Source: Cristatella mucedo
Lineage: Eukaryota; Bryozoa; Phylactolaemata; Cristatellidae
Assembly: GCA_009760855.2 (NCBI GenBank)
Contig: WPIO01000011.1
Location: forward strand, 2,882,001-2,946,000
Reading direction: 5' to 3'
DNA length: 64,000 bases
Part shown: piece after piece, positions 34,461 to 46,000 of the stretch
How the letters are laid out: each line of letters starts with the position of its first letter
How positions within the stretch are numbered: position 1 is the stretch's first letter
The notes under the pieces: generated by a model
Database searches by the model: none
Told to the model about the DNA's origin: nothing
What the model saw: only the letters and a program-made list of their open reading frames with translations
Program-made: the position numbers and the translations under genes

Positions 34461-37400
34461 GTGAGTTAGTGAATGAGTTGCTTGCTCAGCGTGTTGCCCA
34501 CATTCTTTGCCCACCGGCCTGCTCTTCGGGGCAGAACAGTCGGGAGCCTTGGCTTTTCGAGGGCGTATCCCTTCAGCACTTTACTTATATTAAGGGCAGG
34601 GTGAACCGCACCCTGACTTTGCCCCAGCTTCAGGCTGCAAGGGCCCGTGTGGCCGTGGGTGCCGTGGATTTACAAGAATGCTCAAAGCTCAAAGGGATGA
34701 GTACACATTATTGGTGACTGTGCTAGCTAAGAGTCCTCTGCCGAATTTGTTCGTGGGATTCCACTTGCTTGTGTCGGAGAAAATTGACTCGTAGCACTGA
34801 AAGTGGTTTGGCAAAACGGTAGTGATGCCGAGGAGTCGGTAGGGGGGGGGACGACTTCACCCGAGTCCATTATCTCGAGAGTGCTTTTGTGGATTGCCGT
34901 GAAATCTCGTGGATACACTCTTAAAAAAAGCCATGTATAAAAATATTGTGGAGCTTCATGCAGCAGATTTGTAGGCCTGTGCCAGCCGTACCGAAATCTG
35001 CTTACTGCACTAAGCAGTACGGTTCGACGGGTAATCAATTTTGTCGAGGATGTGGAAGAAAAATTTGTGAAACTTGGCAGATGTACTCGAAGCATGGTTG
35101 TCTGTAAAAAGATATCGTTGCCTGGACTTTTCGCAGCGAGTGCGTGCCATATTGCTGTAGAGCAATGAGTCGGCAGTGAGCTCTAGGCTTTGGAGGCATT
35201 GTAGCTGAAAGCATGGTCCCCGAGGGATTTGAAGTTGGACTGGGGTACAACAAAGCGACAGATCGAGTCACAAGGGCAGGTGGAGTAGCTACCGGAGGCC
35301 TGATGTGAAATTGGTTAGTAGATGTAGGACGGAGCAAGCGAATGCATGGACCAAAGAGTAAGTGACAGAATGTCGAAGCTGGTTGGATGCTTGGTGGACA
35401 TCGGGATGCAGATCGGTGAGAATCTCGTCAGAGAGAATCTGGTGCTACGAAATTTACTATGGAAACAAACACTTTTTAGCAGATTTTTCACTGATGTCCG
35501 TAGGGCCCAAGGTCACAGTGATAGTCAGTGCCGAAAAATACCGGCGAGTAGTCTTGAATGTTGTATCGCGGCTAGCGACTTGTAGCTGCAGCACCAACAC
35601 ATGCACCTTCTGAGATCTCGTATTCAATCGCAAAGTCGGCTGCTGAAGCGTCAGCTCGAGACGCCTGGCCCGGTGACATATCGAATAGTCAGAAGCGCCT
35701 GTTCTCTTCACGCTACGCCTGTCGAAGCGTTTACGGCAAGGTCACCTGTCTAAGCACTAACGCAATTCAAACAGGTGGTCTTGAACGTTGTGTCTCGGCT
35801 AGCAACTTGTAGCTGCAGCACCAACATGAGCGTATACGCCGACGATAATCAAGCACTGCCACAATGAGGAGCACCCATAACATAACCAAGTCCATATCTA
35901 CGTAACACCCGTAGCAAGTCCATATCTACAGCATAGATAACTCCATTCGATAGCAATCACGGGGTATATGTGTTCACGATCAGCCATAGCGTACAGCAAC
36001 TCTAGCACGACAACCAGAGCACCAATGAACTGCCGACACGTGCCCCGTGCGAAACTTCTGTCTGGCTTAAATGCTAAGGCACAGCTGACTGCTTGTTACA
36101 AGAATTCATCTTTTATATCGCCCAACCGTAATAATAATAATAATACACTTGATAAAGCACCCTCAAAGAACTCTTTCTAGGAGCTTTACATTTGCTGCAA
36201 AGGAATTGGTGGATTATGACATAATCGATTCCCAATAGCTATAAAGCAGGATCCATAACAATATTTCGGCACTCTGGCTGATCTAACTGGCCAACGATTC
36301 ACTAGTCATGCAGGGCAGCAGTAAATCTCGGCATCTCAGTAGGACAGTGGATGTAGGGTCTGTAGATGTCTAAATTATCAGTATATACAGCTGTCGTCTG
36401 CCCTCAAGATGAGGCCGAGGCCTCGTCATCCCTTGGCGTTGTTTGCCAATCTTTACCCCGGAGTGATCGTCTGTGTGCTGGCCCCGTGGTACTCTGCGAC
36501 ACCATTATGATGTAATCAAGTTTCTGCAAGTCCTTAATTGGAAAGGTGCTCAAAAAAATATGATCAGCCGGCCGCGGGATTTGTGCGATGCAATGTGTGC
36601 TTGCAAGTGCAAGAGGCCGTGCAAATAGTGCATGCTGCACGTGTCCTTCCTTGCTCTTGCTGTGCTGCGATCAGCAGCTAAAGCAGCTACTTACTGATCC
36701 AGCGCAAGATCCACTACCCTTCGACCGTTGTGTGCTGAATGTGTCGATCGCGAGGGATCGTCGCACCATTAACCGACGGTAGGAGAGGCCTGCCTTGGAC
36801 CCGGCCTACTGGCTTTGCTGCTGTTTTCAGTAGAGCCACGCAAGTAATGACAGCTTTTGCAAAGTGGTGGCCGACGCCGGGATACCAGCAGCTGCTTCAG
36901 CTGCCTGCCTGGCTTACTTAGCACAATAATCTCGTCGGCAGCTGCTTGTGTACACGGACTAAGACAACACTAGTGCAGCCCACATCAATGGCTTCAGTGC
37001 TTGATAAATAGGATAAGGTTGATAGGCCCAGAATCCCAAGTAGCGGCACGGTCGGGTTTCTCCTTCAATTATGCACTCGATTGAATGCCGTCTAGCCTAC
37101 TGACCCGAAAAGAAGGCCGGCGACACTACACAGATGGAGGACAATCAAGTTCTTCAGCCATTCTCACACTGCCGGAGGGCTTTGCAGGTCCAGCATCGCT
37201 GCAAACCCTTAGCGAATGTTGGCAGGTGAACGCAGTCAGGCCTTGTACATGCTGATGAGGCTGCCCGGCGTAACGAGAAGGGAAGCCCAGCAATTGCCGA
37301 GCTGCTAGACAGACAGCAACATGTGGGAAACACGAGCGGCCCCAAGAAGACAAGTGGTAGCACGCACGTGCTAGCAGACTCTAGCATGCTTTGATGGAAC

Positions 37401-40400
37401 CAACCAACTCGTCGAAAGCTTATACATAAGAAGATGCCCGTTTCGTTGTCTGTGCGTTTCGGAGGACTGCCTTGCGAATGAGCAAGGATCGATCTGGCAG
37501 ACGAGGCTCGGTCTGCCCGGTTCGAATCCGACTTGTCCGAACAGGTTCAATCTGTATCGTGTGGTGGTCACGTCTCATTTAGCAGACCAGTCAGCTCCAC
37601 AAGGGTCAGTAGTCGGTCCTTAAGTGTTTGCTATTTATGCTGTGCCTTTAGGAAAGGTGATTTGGGCCAATTGGATCAGCTGTCACTTGAATGCTGACGA
37701 TACCTGGCTGTAATAGCCGTTGGCCCAGTGGTTAAGGTGCTTGCCCCGACCAAGGTCAAGGTGAATTTATATATCGTCCAGGGTCGTGGGCTCGAGCCCC
37801 GTGGCATATTAAAGAAATCATCTGAATAGAGATTTAGTTCTCTTAGGGTGCTACACAAACGAATTATATTTTTTATTTTAGACCGATGGAATCAGCTGCA
37901 GCGATTGACAAGCTGCATGCTTTCCTGGCAGACAGTCGATCCTGGATATCGGCCAACTTTTTAAAGCTGATCGATGAAAAAGTAGAACTCCTACTCCCTG
38001 GACACCCAAGCGTGTGCCTAGACTAGAAGTCATTGCTGCCCTAATTGGTGATGCTATAGTGTGACTTTCATTGTGTTCTCGGAATGTGGGTTTCCTCTTG
38101 AATAACTGATAACAGTTTGAAAGCTTTATTGGGAAGATCGCTTTTACAACTAGCCTTTAAGTTCGATCTAAGATTATAGACCGTCTACCACTTTGGCTGG
38201 CTAAAAATCACATACACTGCAGTGACTGACATCTGACAAATGACTCACTACAGCATTGAGTTATAAAAGTGTCCAGACAGAGATTCGATTCTCTAACGGT
38301 GCTGTAACAACGTCCTATTATTATTATTATTATTATTATTAATATTATTATTATCGATGTTGTACAGCATGAAAGTGCAGGCATTAGGGAGAACACTTCA
38401 CCTTGACGATGTGATGAAAACAGATTGATTGGGAATGGAAAGGGAGATGTACATTTATACCTGCCGAGCTGTCGTGCAGCCCTACAGGCAATCACTACTC
38501 TTAAAAAGGGAAAAACCCACATCCTATTATAGAGGACTCAAAGTTCATGGCCTGCCACCAATTAGCTAGTACCAGATAGATCACTTATAGGGAAGTGGCT
38601 GGTTAATGTTATTAATCTCGACTGGTTTGTGGCTTGCCAGATCCTGTGCCTAAACAAATCAACTCTTTGTATAGTAAAGAGAGCTTATCTCTATCCAGTC
38701 GCATGACATTTGCCACACGGCTCAAGCCCTAGACCTCCTGTCGTTAAAGGCCAACACCCTGCCCCCTGGGAAAAACGAGGTCGTACTGCATTTAGAACAC
38801 GATGTCTTCACGTCGAACGAGTCGAGCTAAATTATCGGCAGCACAGTTTCCAGTGATCGACCAGCAATGAATTAATAGGTTCTTTGCTAGTGGTTCTTTG
38901 CTTTGCTTGTTCTTCTCATTCTGCATTTCACCCACTCATTTCACTCATTTCGTCACTATGGCAACAAGGGAATCACGCCACTATGTGCCTTCGTCACGAC
39001 ATGCAATGACCTGTGCCTTATTCCTCCCTTTCGGTGCTTTCATCGTACAAATCGAAGATTTTCTTTCCTTTTTCTGTCTCTCTGTCTGTCTGTCTGTCTG
39101 TCTATCTATCCAAAGAAATCTCTTTTAAGAAAGCAAAGCCGAAAGTACCAGCATGCAACTCGGTCCGGCGATGGCTCCGGCTCGTAATCGATTAGCTTCG
39201 CTCGACGCCGGCTTCGCCGTCTGTGCGCGCAGGTCACCAGACGTCAGCCGAATCGTGGGGCACCGGCAGAGCCGTGTCGCGCATACCTCGCGTCAAAGGC
39301 GGTGGCACGGGCCGCTGCGGCCAGGGCGCGTTCGCCAACATGTGCCGCGGTGGGCGCATGTTCGCGCCGACGAAGACGTGGCGTCGCTGGCACCGGCGCG
39401 TCAACGTCAACCAGAAGCGCTACGCCATGTGCTCGGCGATCGCGGCCACCGCCATCCCGGCGCTGGTCATGTCGAAGGGCCACCGCATCGAGGCCGTGCC
39501 CGAGGTGCCGCTCGTCGTGAGCGACAAGGTGCAGCAGTACAAGAAGACAAAAGAGGCCGTGAAGCTGCTGCGCGAGCTGAAGGCCTGGTCCGACGTGGAG
39601 AAGGTGCTCGCCCGAGCGCGCGCGATCGCGCCTGCTGCCTCGAGCCCTGACGGCCTGACGGCTTCCTGCGTGCCTGCGTGCAGGCCTGGCACGGGATGGC
39701 GAGCGCCCGGTGGCTTCCGGTGCGCTGCGTTGTTGCTCGGGCGTCGCCGGAGCAGTGCGAGCGGGCAGCCGGTGACGAGTGCCGCACGAGCTGGCTTGCT
39801 CGGTTGCTGCAGGTGTACAAGTCGAAGCGTCTGCGCGCCGGCAAGGGAAAGATGCGAAACAGAAGGAGGGTTCAGCGCAGAGGTCCCCTGATCGTGTACG
39901 GCGAGGACAACGGGATATGCAGAGCTTTCAGGAATATACCAGGTGAGCCGGCCTGCCCCTGCGGCAGTCCGTCGGCATATGCTTTGCCAAGTCTCCACGT
40001 GTGTCAGCCGAGAGTGCTGCCTCAGTGGTGCTCGTGCGGGCGTCTCATTTTTTTGATGGCACTGTTACACCAGCCACTGAGTGCACGGCTCTGCCGAGCC
40101 GTGCACTCAGTGGAGCTCGTCGTCAGGAAAGTGCCAGTGCATTGCTAGCAGCCGACTGCTCACAAGCAGGCAAGGCTTGTCAGTGAGGTTTTAGTGACCT
40201 CGTGAAAGAAGGGTAGAATTCATGCCGTGCAACCGCTTGGCACGACAGACTGATTGCTCTGTGATTGCTCTAATGCGTTTACAATTAGACGAGTAATAGT
40301 GAGTGGGTGCAAAGTCGCAGGATGTGAAGTTACAGAAAGTGCTGACTTTTCTTTATTGAGATACCAGAGCAAAGTAGTGGATTTCCAGAACAGAACGTGA

Positions 40401-40843
40401 CACGGGGGTGTATGTGTAGTCCACGCTAAAAAGAGGAGGCATGGAATGTAGCTGATAGCAAGGCTCAAGTGTGGCATGCCCATCTGGCTCTCTGTCTATT
40501 TACTTACCGTCTCCTCCCTCATTCTCCTTCACTCCTACCTCCTTCTTGCCTTCCCGTATCCTTACTCTTGTTTTCGTCTCAATCTCTCCTCTTTCTTTTT
40601 ATCTCATCTCTCCCCTTTCATCCTCTTGTCTCATCCCATATTTCTCCTTCTATCCCCTTCCTCAGTGCGAGTACACACGCACACACAGAGACGCACACAC
40701 ACACACAAACATGCACACTCACAAGAGACACACACACACACACTCGTGCACACACACACACACACACGCACGCACGCACGCACGCACGCGCGAACACACA
40801 CACACACACATACACAGACACACATACACAGACAGACACATAG

Positions 40844-40876
<33 letters not shown>

Positions 40877-42650
40877 GACACACGTGGCTCTCGTGTGGTT
40901 TCTCGCACTGTCTTTCTTCAATCTCTTGCCCCCTTCTCCCTGTACCTCTCTTCTACCCGTCCTATAGCTATCCCCTAACTTCTTCTTGTGTCTTTTACCC
41001 ATCTTTCTCTCCCGGAACATGCAATGGGCATCTGCACGGTAGCCTATTTTTTTGCAACTTGTTTTTTATTAATCTCACTAATCGCATTTCGTTTGGCTGG
41101 GCTGCTGTTGGAATGCTGCATATTCTGTGCAGCGATTTGGCTCTCCGTGACTTGCTTTCTGCAAGGTCCCTGTCTGATGGGGAAAAATATCCATCGTGTG
41201 CTTGCTCCCAGTCTTGCTTCAGTCCAGCTTCTCGGTGCTTCGCAGTGATTCTGCCCGATGCAGGCCTACTGCCCGTGCACCGGCCCGGACTGTCGTCTGC
41301 TCGAGAGTCGTCGCGCCACGCCCAGTCACCCTGCCACTGCCCCTTCCTCCCCAAGGATCTCCATGCGGGCATCGGCTTGTTGGTGACGATGCCTGACAAC
41401 AGACGGCACCCCTCCCCCCCCCCAGGAGCTGTGCGAGATTTCGACCCTCTCCAATTTATTCTGTTTGCTCGATGACCAGCTTGCAGTGGCAAGATTTTTG
41501 CTCCGATCGTCGTTGTGCCCGAAGATCATTAAGCCGACGACGATATTCCCTGCAGGTATCACTTTAATTAACGTCAGCCGCCTCAACTTGCTCAAGATCG
41601 CCCCCGGAGGACACGTCGGCAGATTCTGCATTTGGACCGAGTCGGCGTTCAGGAAACTCGACGACATCTATGGAACGTGGAGGAAGCCTTCCAAGGACAA
41701 GGCTGACTATAAGTTTGTCACTGCTGCCTGGAGGAAGCGTTGCGAGGCTGCAGGATGGAAAGGCAGCAGCAGCAGGTTCACAGTCGTACTGCATACGTGA
41801 CAGAGCTCTCTCATTTCCTTGTAGTCCGCCTCAGTCGCTAATGACAAACAGCGACCTCGGTCGGTTGCTGAAGAGTCCGGAAATTCAGAGCGCCATCAGA
41901 CCGCCCAAGTGAGTACCGCGGTCGCATCCGCCGGCGCGCCTCTGCGGGCCGGTGAGGCGCTTGCTGCCACCGAGGCAGCATCGCCGCCGCCGCCAGGCGG
42001 CGCTGCTGATCGTGTCGAGGTTCTTCAGGAAAGGCAACAATCGCCACGTGCTTAAGAAGAATCCGCTCAAAAACCAGCGTGTGATGCAGCGGCTGAATCC
42101 GTACGCCGAGGTGGAGAAGCGCACCGGTGCGCTGGCATGCGAGAAAAACCACCTGGCGAGAGCGAAGCTCATAGCCAAGCGTCGAGGGGTACGCAATGCA
42201 CATGAGCGCTGCCGCCACCCCCCTCCCCCGCCCGATTGCCCGCCGCCTGCTCGCTGCTCTTCCCCCCCCCCCCCCCCCCCCCCCCCCGCAGCTGGAGGCT
42301 TGTCTGCCCCTATGTGGCTTGGCTGATGTGTGCCACCGATGCCTGCGCTGCTGTAGCTTCCCGAAGCCGAATCGACCGGACCGAACCGAGTGATCGGCAG
42401 TGGCAAGAAGACGGCGCCGCCAGCCGGCAAAGGCAGCTCTGCTGCCACCTCCCAGGCCACCACCAAAGGCGGCAAGGATCGAGTCGATGCCTCCGGTGGC
42501 AAGGTGAAGGCTGGCAAGGACGCAGGTAAGAAGACAAAATCCGGCGGAAGAGCGCCGGAAGTAAGCGCTGCCGCTCTCCTGATCCGGCGTGCAGGCGGCC
42601 AGACTGGGTCGACGTCGGGGAAAGTGCGTCGGTTGCGAACAGGATCCTAG
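34292..42650 (+). CDS. RPL4: RPL4, large-subunit ribosomal protein uL4
   Basis: Component of the 60S ribosomal subunit; its long internal loop lines the peptide exit tunnel. Seven exons with GT-AG borders give phase-consistent coding from residue 2 onward: 34292-34460, 39233-39603, 39813-39942, 41556-41712, 41825-41908, 42029-42188, 42357 onward. Diagnostic blocks are [104 protein letters not shown] and VLKKNPLKN. To 42525 the chain is about 414 residues; reading on to the TAG at 42648 gives about 455, against about 427 in mammals. The exon 1/2 intron right after the ATG is as in mammals. No AATAAA is seen soon after 42650, so the true 3' end is open. Confidence 0.95.
35150..35345 (-). mobile_element. 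LINE-A fragment, reverse
   Basis: On the minus strand a decayed stretch for the KSFGDRAFSSYAPKAWNSLP part of LINE-A. No tail. Confidence 0.55.
35550..35830 (+). repeat. duplicated 53-base segment
   Basis: A block containing CTTGTAGCTGCAGCACCAAC occurs at 35550-35603 and again at 35779-35830 with about five differences. Confidence 0.75.
36128..36215 (-). mobile_element. LINE-A 3' tail fragment, reverse
   Basis: AAT-rich tail, then the hairpin with AAGAACTCTTTCTAGGAGCT in reverse. Only the terminal 90 bases remain. Confidence 0.7.
37710..37870 (+). mobile_element. SINE-B copy, near full length
   Basis: tRNA-like head with A-box region GGCCCAGTGGTTAAGGTGCT and B-box-like GGGCTCGAGCCCC, body to GGCATATTAAAG, and tail GAGATTTAGTTCTCTTAGGG then TGCTACACAAACGAATTAT. 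The tail matches the LINE-A 3' hairpin. Confidence 0.82.
37871..38225 (+). mobile_element. LINE-B internal fragment
   Basis: Frame [20 protein letters not shown] then [20 protein letters not shown] matches the longer LINE-B copy at 51955-52080. It decays into stops after about 50 codons. Confidence 0.75.
38255..38352 (+). mobile_element. SINE-B/LINE-A type 3' tail
   Basis: GTCCAGACAGAGATTCGATT, then CTCTAACGGTGCTG and an ATT repeat. Only the shared tail remains, so the parent element cannot be told. Confidence 0.6.
38660..38785 (-). mobile_element. SINE-B copy, reverse, diverged
   Basis: In reverse: CAGGGGGCAGGGTGTTGGCC head, a B-box-like GGGCTTGAGCC and a tail containing TAGAGATAAGCTCTC. 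Old copy. Confidence 0.6.
39078..39110 (+). repeat. (CTGT)n short tandem repeat
   Basis: About seven CTGT units then CTAT units, 120 bases upstream of RPL4 exon 3. Confidence 0.9.
39233..39603 (+). CDS. RPL4: RPL4 exon 3 (tunnel loop)
   Basis: Phase 1 to 0. Carries [20 protein letters not shown] and the GGG loop, then [20 protein letters not shown] and [18 protein letters not shown], to AWSDVEK. The donor is a weak GTGCTC. The exon is extremely GC-rich at third positions, and its other frames stay open as a result. Confidence 0.96.
39813..39942 (+). CDS. RPL4: RPL4 exon 4
   Basis: Phase 0 to 1: [20 protein letters not shown] then [14 protein letters not shown] and AFRNIPG. Acceptor GCTGCAG, donor GTGAGC. 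Confidence 0.96.
40074..40113. repeat. perfect 18-bp palindrome in RPL4 intron
   Basis: Arm CCACTGAGTGCACGGCTC, loop TGCC, then the exact reverse complement. No mismatch in 18 pairs. It lies in RPL4 intron 4, 130 bases after exon 4. Too short for a usual pre-microRNA, and the flanks do not extend the stem. Confidence 0.97.
40670..40875 (+). repeat. (CA)n-rich compound microsatellite
   Basis: About 200 bases of CA with CG and AGA interruptions in RPL4 intron 4. Confidence 0.95.
41556..41712 (+). CDS. RPL4: RPL4 exon 5
   Basis: Phase 1 to 2: [20 protein letters not shown] then [20 protein letters not shown] and [11 protein letters not shown]. The donor is a non-ideal GTTTGT; choosing it yields the expected DYN join to exon 6. 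Confidence 0.93.
41825..41908 (+). CDS. RPL4: RPL4 exon 6
   Basis: Phase 2 to 2: [20 protein letters not shown] then QSAIRPP. Acceptor TTCCTTGTAG, donor GTGAGT. The preceding intron is only 112 bases. Confidence 0.93.
42029..42188 (+). CDS. RPL4: RPL4 exon 7
   Basis: Phase 2 to 0: [20 protein letters not shown] then [11 protein letters not shown] and a basic stretch ending AKRRG. Acceptor GTTCTTCAG, donor GTACGC. The first half is strongly conserved with uL4; the second half drifts, as in the family. Confidence 0.92.
42262..42287 (+). repeat. poly(C) run of 26
   Basis: 26 C within the 168-base RPL4 intron 7, about 70 bases before the acceptor. Confidence 0.9.
42357..42650 (+). CDS. RPL4: RPL4 C-terminal tail exon
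   Basis: Opens in phase 0 after [25 protein letters not shown], then a Lys/Ala/Gly/Ser-rich tail as expected for RPL4. Left unspliced, the frame closes at TAG 42648-42650. Two internal donors are good: GCAG|GTAAGA at 42525 (phase 1) and GGAA|GTAAGC at 42560 (phase 0). The first joins in phase to 42872, so whether this is the last RPL4 exon is undecided. Confidence 0.7.
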   Translation, partial: LPEAESTGPNRVIGSGKKTAPPAGKGSSAATSQATTKGGKDRVDASGGKVKAGKDAGKKTKSGGRAPEVSAAALLIRRAGGQTGSTSGKVRRLRTGS

Positions 42651-42871
42651 CAGCCAGCCACCGGCAGGCCTCCTCGAATGTACCTGCCGGGGCACGGCAG
42701 TTCAGGGGCTTCAGGCTGCTTCAGCTCTGCCGCTGCTGTCACTGTGGCTGGCGTCGCGGCCCGCTGCCGCCGCTGCTCGCTGAGGGCATTTGGACTGGGC
42801 CGTATTTTTCTCTCGTCCTCGACCTGGCGCACGAGTCGCGTCGCGTCAATGCACGCGCGTTTCGATCGCAG

Positions 42872-43056
42872 GCGTCGCTGCCTCGGCTGCAAAAGGCGGA
42901 AAGCCTAAGCCGCAAGAAGAAGACGAAGAAGAAGTGTCAATGTATGAAGAAGAGGAGCAGATTATTAAGAAAGAGGCGGCAGCCCCCGTGCAGCAGGCGG
43001 CTTCACCTCGAAAGACGACCGAAACGACGCAGACCACGGGTGTCGTGGAGACGGAG
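42872..43056 (+). CDS. acidic exon between RPL4 and plakin repeats
   Basis: After GATCGCAG a phase-1 frame reads VAASAAKGGKPKPQEEDEEE, VSMYEEEEQIIKKEAAAP, then TTETTQTTGVVETE. It joins upstream in phase to the RPL4 tail donor at 42525 and downstream in phase 0 to 44069 (giving VVETE-VEETVTMVV), but that donor (GAG|GTTCGA) is weak. Unspliced, the frame ends four codons on at TGA 43066. An internal ATG at 42942 (MYEEEE) could start a separate short protein. The phase-0 frame is highly basic and less protein-like. Confidence 0.5.
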
Positions 43057-46000
43057 GTTCGAGCTTGAATGGCGGCTGCTGCTGCTGCTGCTGCTGCTAT
43101 GCAGGCACGCCACCTCCGACCTTTAGGTGCTTCCGGGTGACAGGGCAGCCGGCGAAGCAGCTGCTGCTGCTTGGGCTGCCTGCCAGGGCCAAAGCTGCTG
43201 CTATCATGAACGTGAAGTACACGCTAGTGACGTATGCAGGCGGAAGCCGGCGCACTCGGTCTATCAATTCCTGGTAGCGCACACATAGTGGTCGCCTACG
43301 CCCACTGCCGAAGCTGGCGAAGCTGCTGCCACCCGCCTTTGCGAGCTTTTGTGGCTCACTTTTAGGTCCCTTCATTCTATGGCTCCAGCCTATCTGTCAG
43401 ATATACTACCCCATAAGGCCAAGCATCGTACCACCCGCTTTTCGGAATCCTTCAGTCTACCAATACCTCGTACAAACCTCAAATCCTTTGGAGACCGTGC
43501 CTTTAGTTCGTATGCTCCCAAAGCTTGGAACTCACTTCCGACTGGTGTCACGACATCCCCTGACTTGACCGTATTAAAAAAGAAATTAAAACCCACCTAT
43601 TTAGGACAGCATTTAGTGGGTCCCTGTGATTCGTCCTTGATGTGCTCATGCGTGCTGACACTGTGCATGCTGCCACTAACCACATTTGCATGCTGACCCT
43701 GTGCATGTCACCCCTAACCATATTATTCATTTCGTTTGTTTTTCAAGCATGATTTTACTTACCATTCAATTGAATTTCACTTTACAGCAAATGTAAAGCG
43801 CCTAGAGAGACTAAGTTCTCTGAGGGCGCTTTATCAAGTGAATTATTATTATTATTATTATATTATTATTTGCGAGCGCTCGGGCTCTGCACTCAGCTGA
43901 GGAGCGCTCGGGCTCTGCCGTCGAGGAGCCCGGTGCCCCTCGAGAGCAGCAGGGTGGAGGCCAGGCATGCGGCGATTGCAAGGGCCCTGGGCTCGAGGCT
44001 CGAGAGGTGGGCACCGTGCGCACGTGGGTGGCGCGAGCTTGCTCCATTCGTCCCGGCATTTTTTGCAGGTCGAGGAGACCGTGACAATGGTCGTAACGGG
44101 TGTCGTGACCAATCCGGGCAAGGAGCCGGAAATAGTCATCTCGATGCAGGAAGCCATCGACAAGGGCATCCTGAGCATGAGCAGCGGCACGTACTTCAAC
44201 CGTACCACCAAGCAGCAGATATCTATGGTCGAGGCGATCAACTCAGGTTTCATCAAGGTGCGTGCAAAGGCCCGCCCTGTGCCGAGCCATGTGCTTCGCT
44301 CTGCTTCCCCTGTCGCCCGTGCAGCCAGGTCAGCCATGCAACTGTCCCACTCGCCGGTCTTGCTCACGCTTGTGTCTACCACACCCCCCCATCGTTGTGT
44401 CCACCACCTGTCGTTGTGTCCGTTCTGGCAGATGGGACCTAAGAGTGTCACGAAAGGCAAAGAAAAAGTCAAGTCTGTCGGCATTATTAGCGTGTGCACG
44501 ACCAGGGAGACAAAGCCGTACGTCGTCAAGTCGGCCAAGGATACAAACACTGACCAGACGCTCGACCTGCACGCCGCCGCGAGGCGCGGCATCCTGTCGC
44601 CGGCGAATGGCACGTTCCGAGATCTGAAGCTCGGCGTCGACATGCTGATCGGTGATGCAGTCGACCGCGGACTGGTCGAGGTTGAGTACGAGGCCGGCGC
44701 TGAAGGTGAGTCTTGGCTCCCGGCAAACTGGGTGCTGCCTGCAAGGTCATTGCAAGACTGATCCTGCGCCCCATCCTCACCCGTGGCACCGATGGAATGC
44801 TATAATGCGATGCTGGCGTTACTTATGGACGAGTTTGTGACTCTGACTATGCTTCTATGTCCACCCTTACCAAGGACTGTCTGTGGTTTACTGCAGATGT
44901 TAAACTAGCTGGAAATACTAAGCGCAGGCTAAGAATAAGAATAAAAAAAGTCAGGACCGACTGTTCATTGGTGGCATGCACGATTTAGTGCATGTTGTAC
45001 CGGTGATGTTTGCCAAATAGCAGGGTAGCCCGGGAACCAAGTAAGCGGTGTATTGATACACGAGCTGTGAACACCGAGGGGCCGGTGCACAAGACGGTAT
45101 AGGGAAAGCCATAACTGTTGGCCTTAAGCCGGTAGATTGGATAGAGGCTGGAGGAGAGGCAATCCCTAGCTGCATGTGCTTCAGTACCAATCGATAATGG
45201 CCAAGGCCAAGCCTAGCTTATGCGACAGCATGGCACAATCGCTGATATAAGCATGCTGATGTTAACCATCAGCCACCTCGTTAACAGCACACAGGTCAGC
45301 ATCATATTACCTAGCGACCGTAGCTACTGTGGATCTAGACAATCGCTTTTCTAATATCTTTGTCAGCCAGATCGGCCAAATCAGAGTCCATCCCCAAGAT
45401 GACATTTTTCCTGGATTCTTTCTTGATTCTTCATTTCTTGCTCTTTCTCAGAATTACTGGTTTGGCCCAGGAATTAAGATGCTCGTCTAGGATTACCGAG
45501 GTCTTGGGCTCGAGCCCTGTGGCATATGTGAAGCGCCTGGATAGAGATAAATTAAATGTGTTTGTGTATGTATATGCATGCATGCATGCGTACATGCATA
45601 CATACGTACATGCATACATACATACATGTATGCATGTACGTATGCATGTATGTATGCATGCATACGTACAAGCCTCTCCCTGTTGCCCTCGTCTCGAAAT
45701 GCATCTCCCTGTAGATGCCCCCTGCCTGTAGCTCTCCTGAGATGCTTCGATCTGCTGCATCATTCCTGCGTTACTAACATAGTAACCATACCTTGTCCTC
45801 GACCTAAGGTTCTCACCCATCGTCTTTCAAAGAAGCTGTCGTCAGACCACTAACTTAGAAGTCGCCACTACATCAGGAGAGCTTATGCAGCTTATTTCCA
45901 GTCTCCTTACTAATGTAATGTAATGTATCTCCGTCAGTAACTCCACAAAGTCATAAAGACCATGTGGGTGTTACGCAGGAGAGTTTTGTATAGCGCACTC

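Larger units (their letters stand above)
34461..39232 (+). other. RPL4 intron 2
   Basis: 4.8 kb, GTGAGT to GCGCAG. Holds reverse LINE-A fragments, a LINE-B fragment, three SINE-B pieces and a duplicated 53-base segment. I found no box C/D snoRNA of the U16/U18 kind that vertebrate RPL4 introns carry. Confidence 0.75.

Noticed and set aside
38405-38470. Possible box C (TGTGATGAAAAC) of a snoRNA in RPL4 intron 2
   Set aside because: No D box or terminal stem at a proper distance.
41838-42695. 285-codon minus-strand frame
   Set aside because: Antisense shadow of RPL4 exons 6 to 8 in GC-rich sequence.
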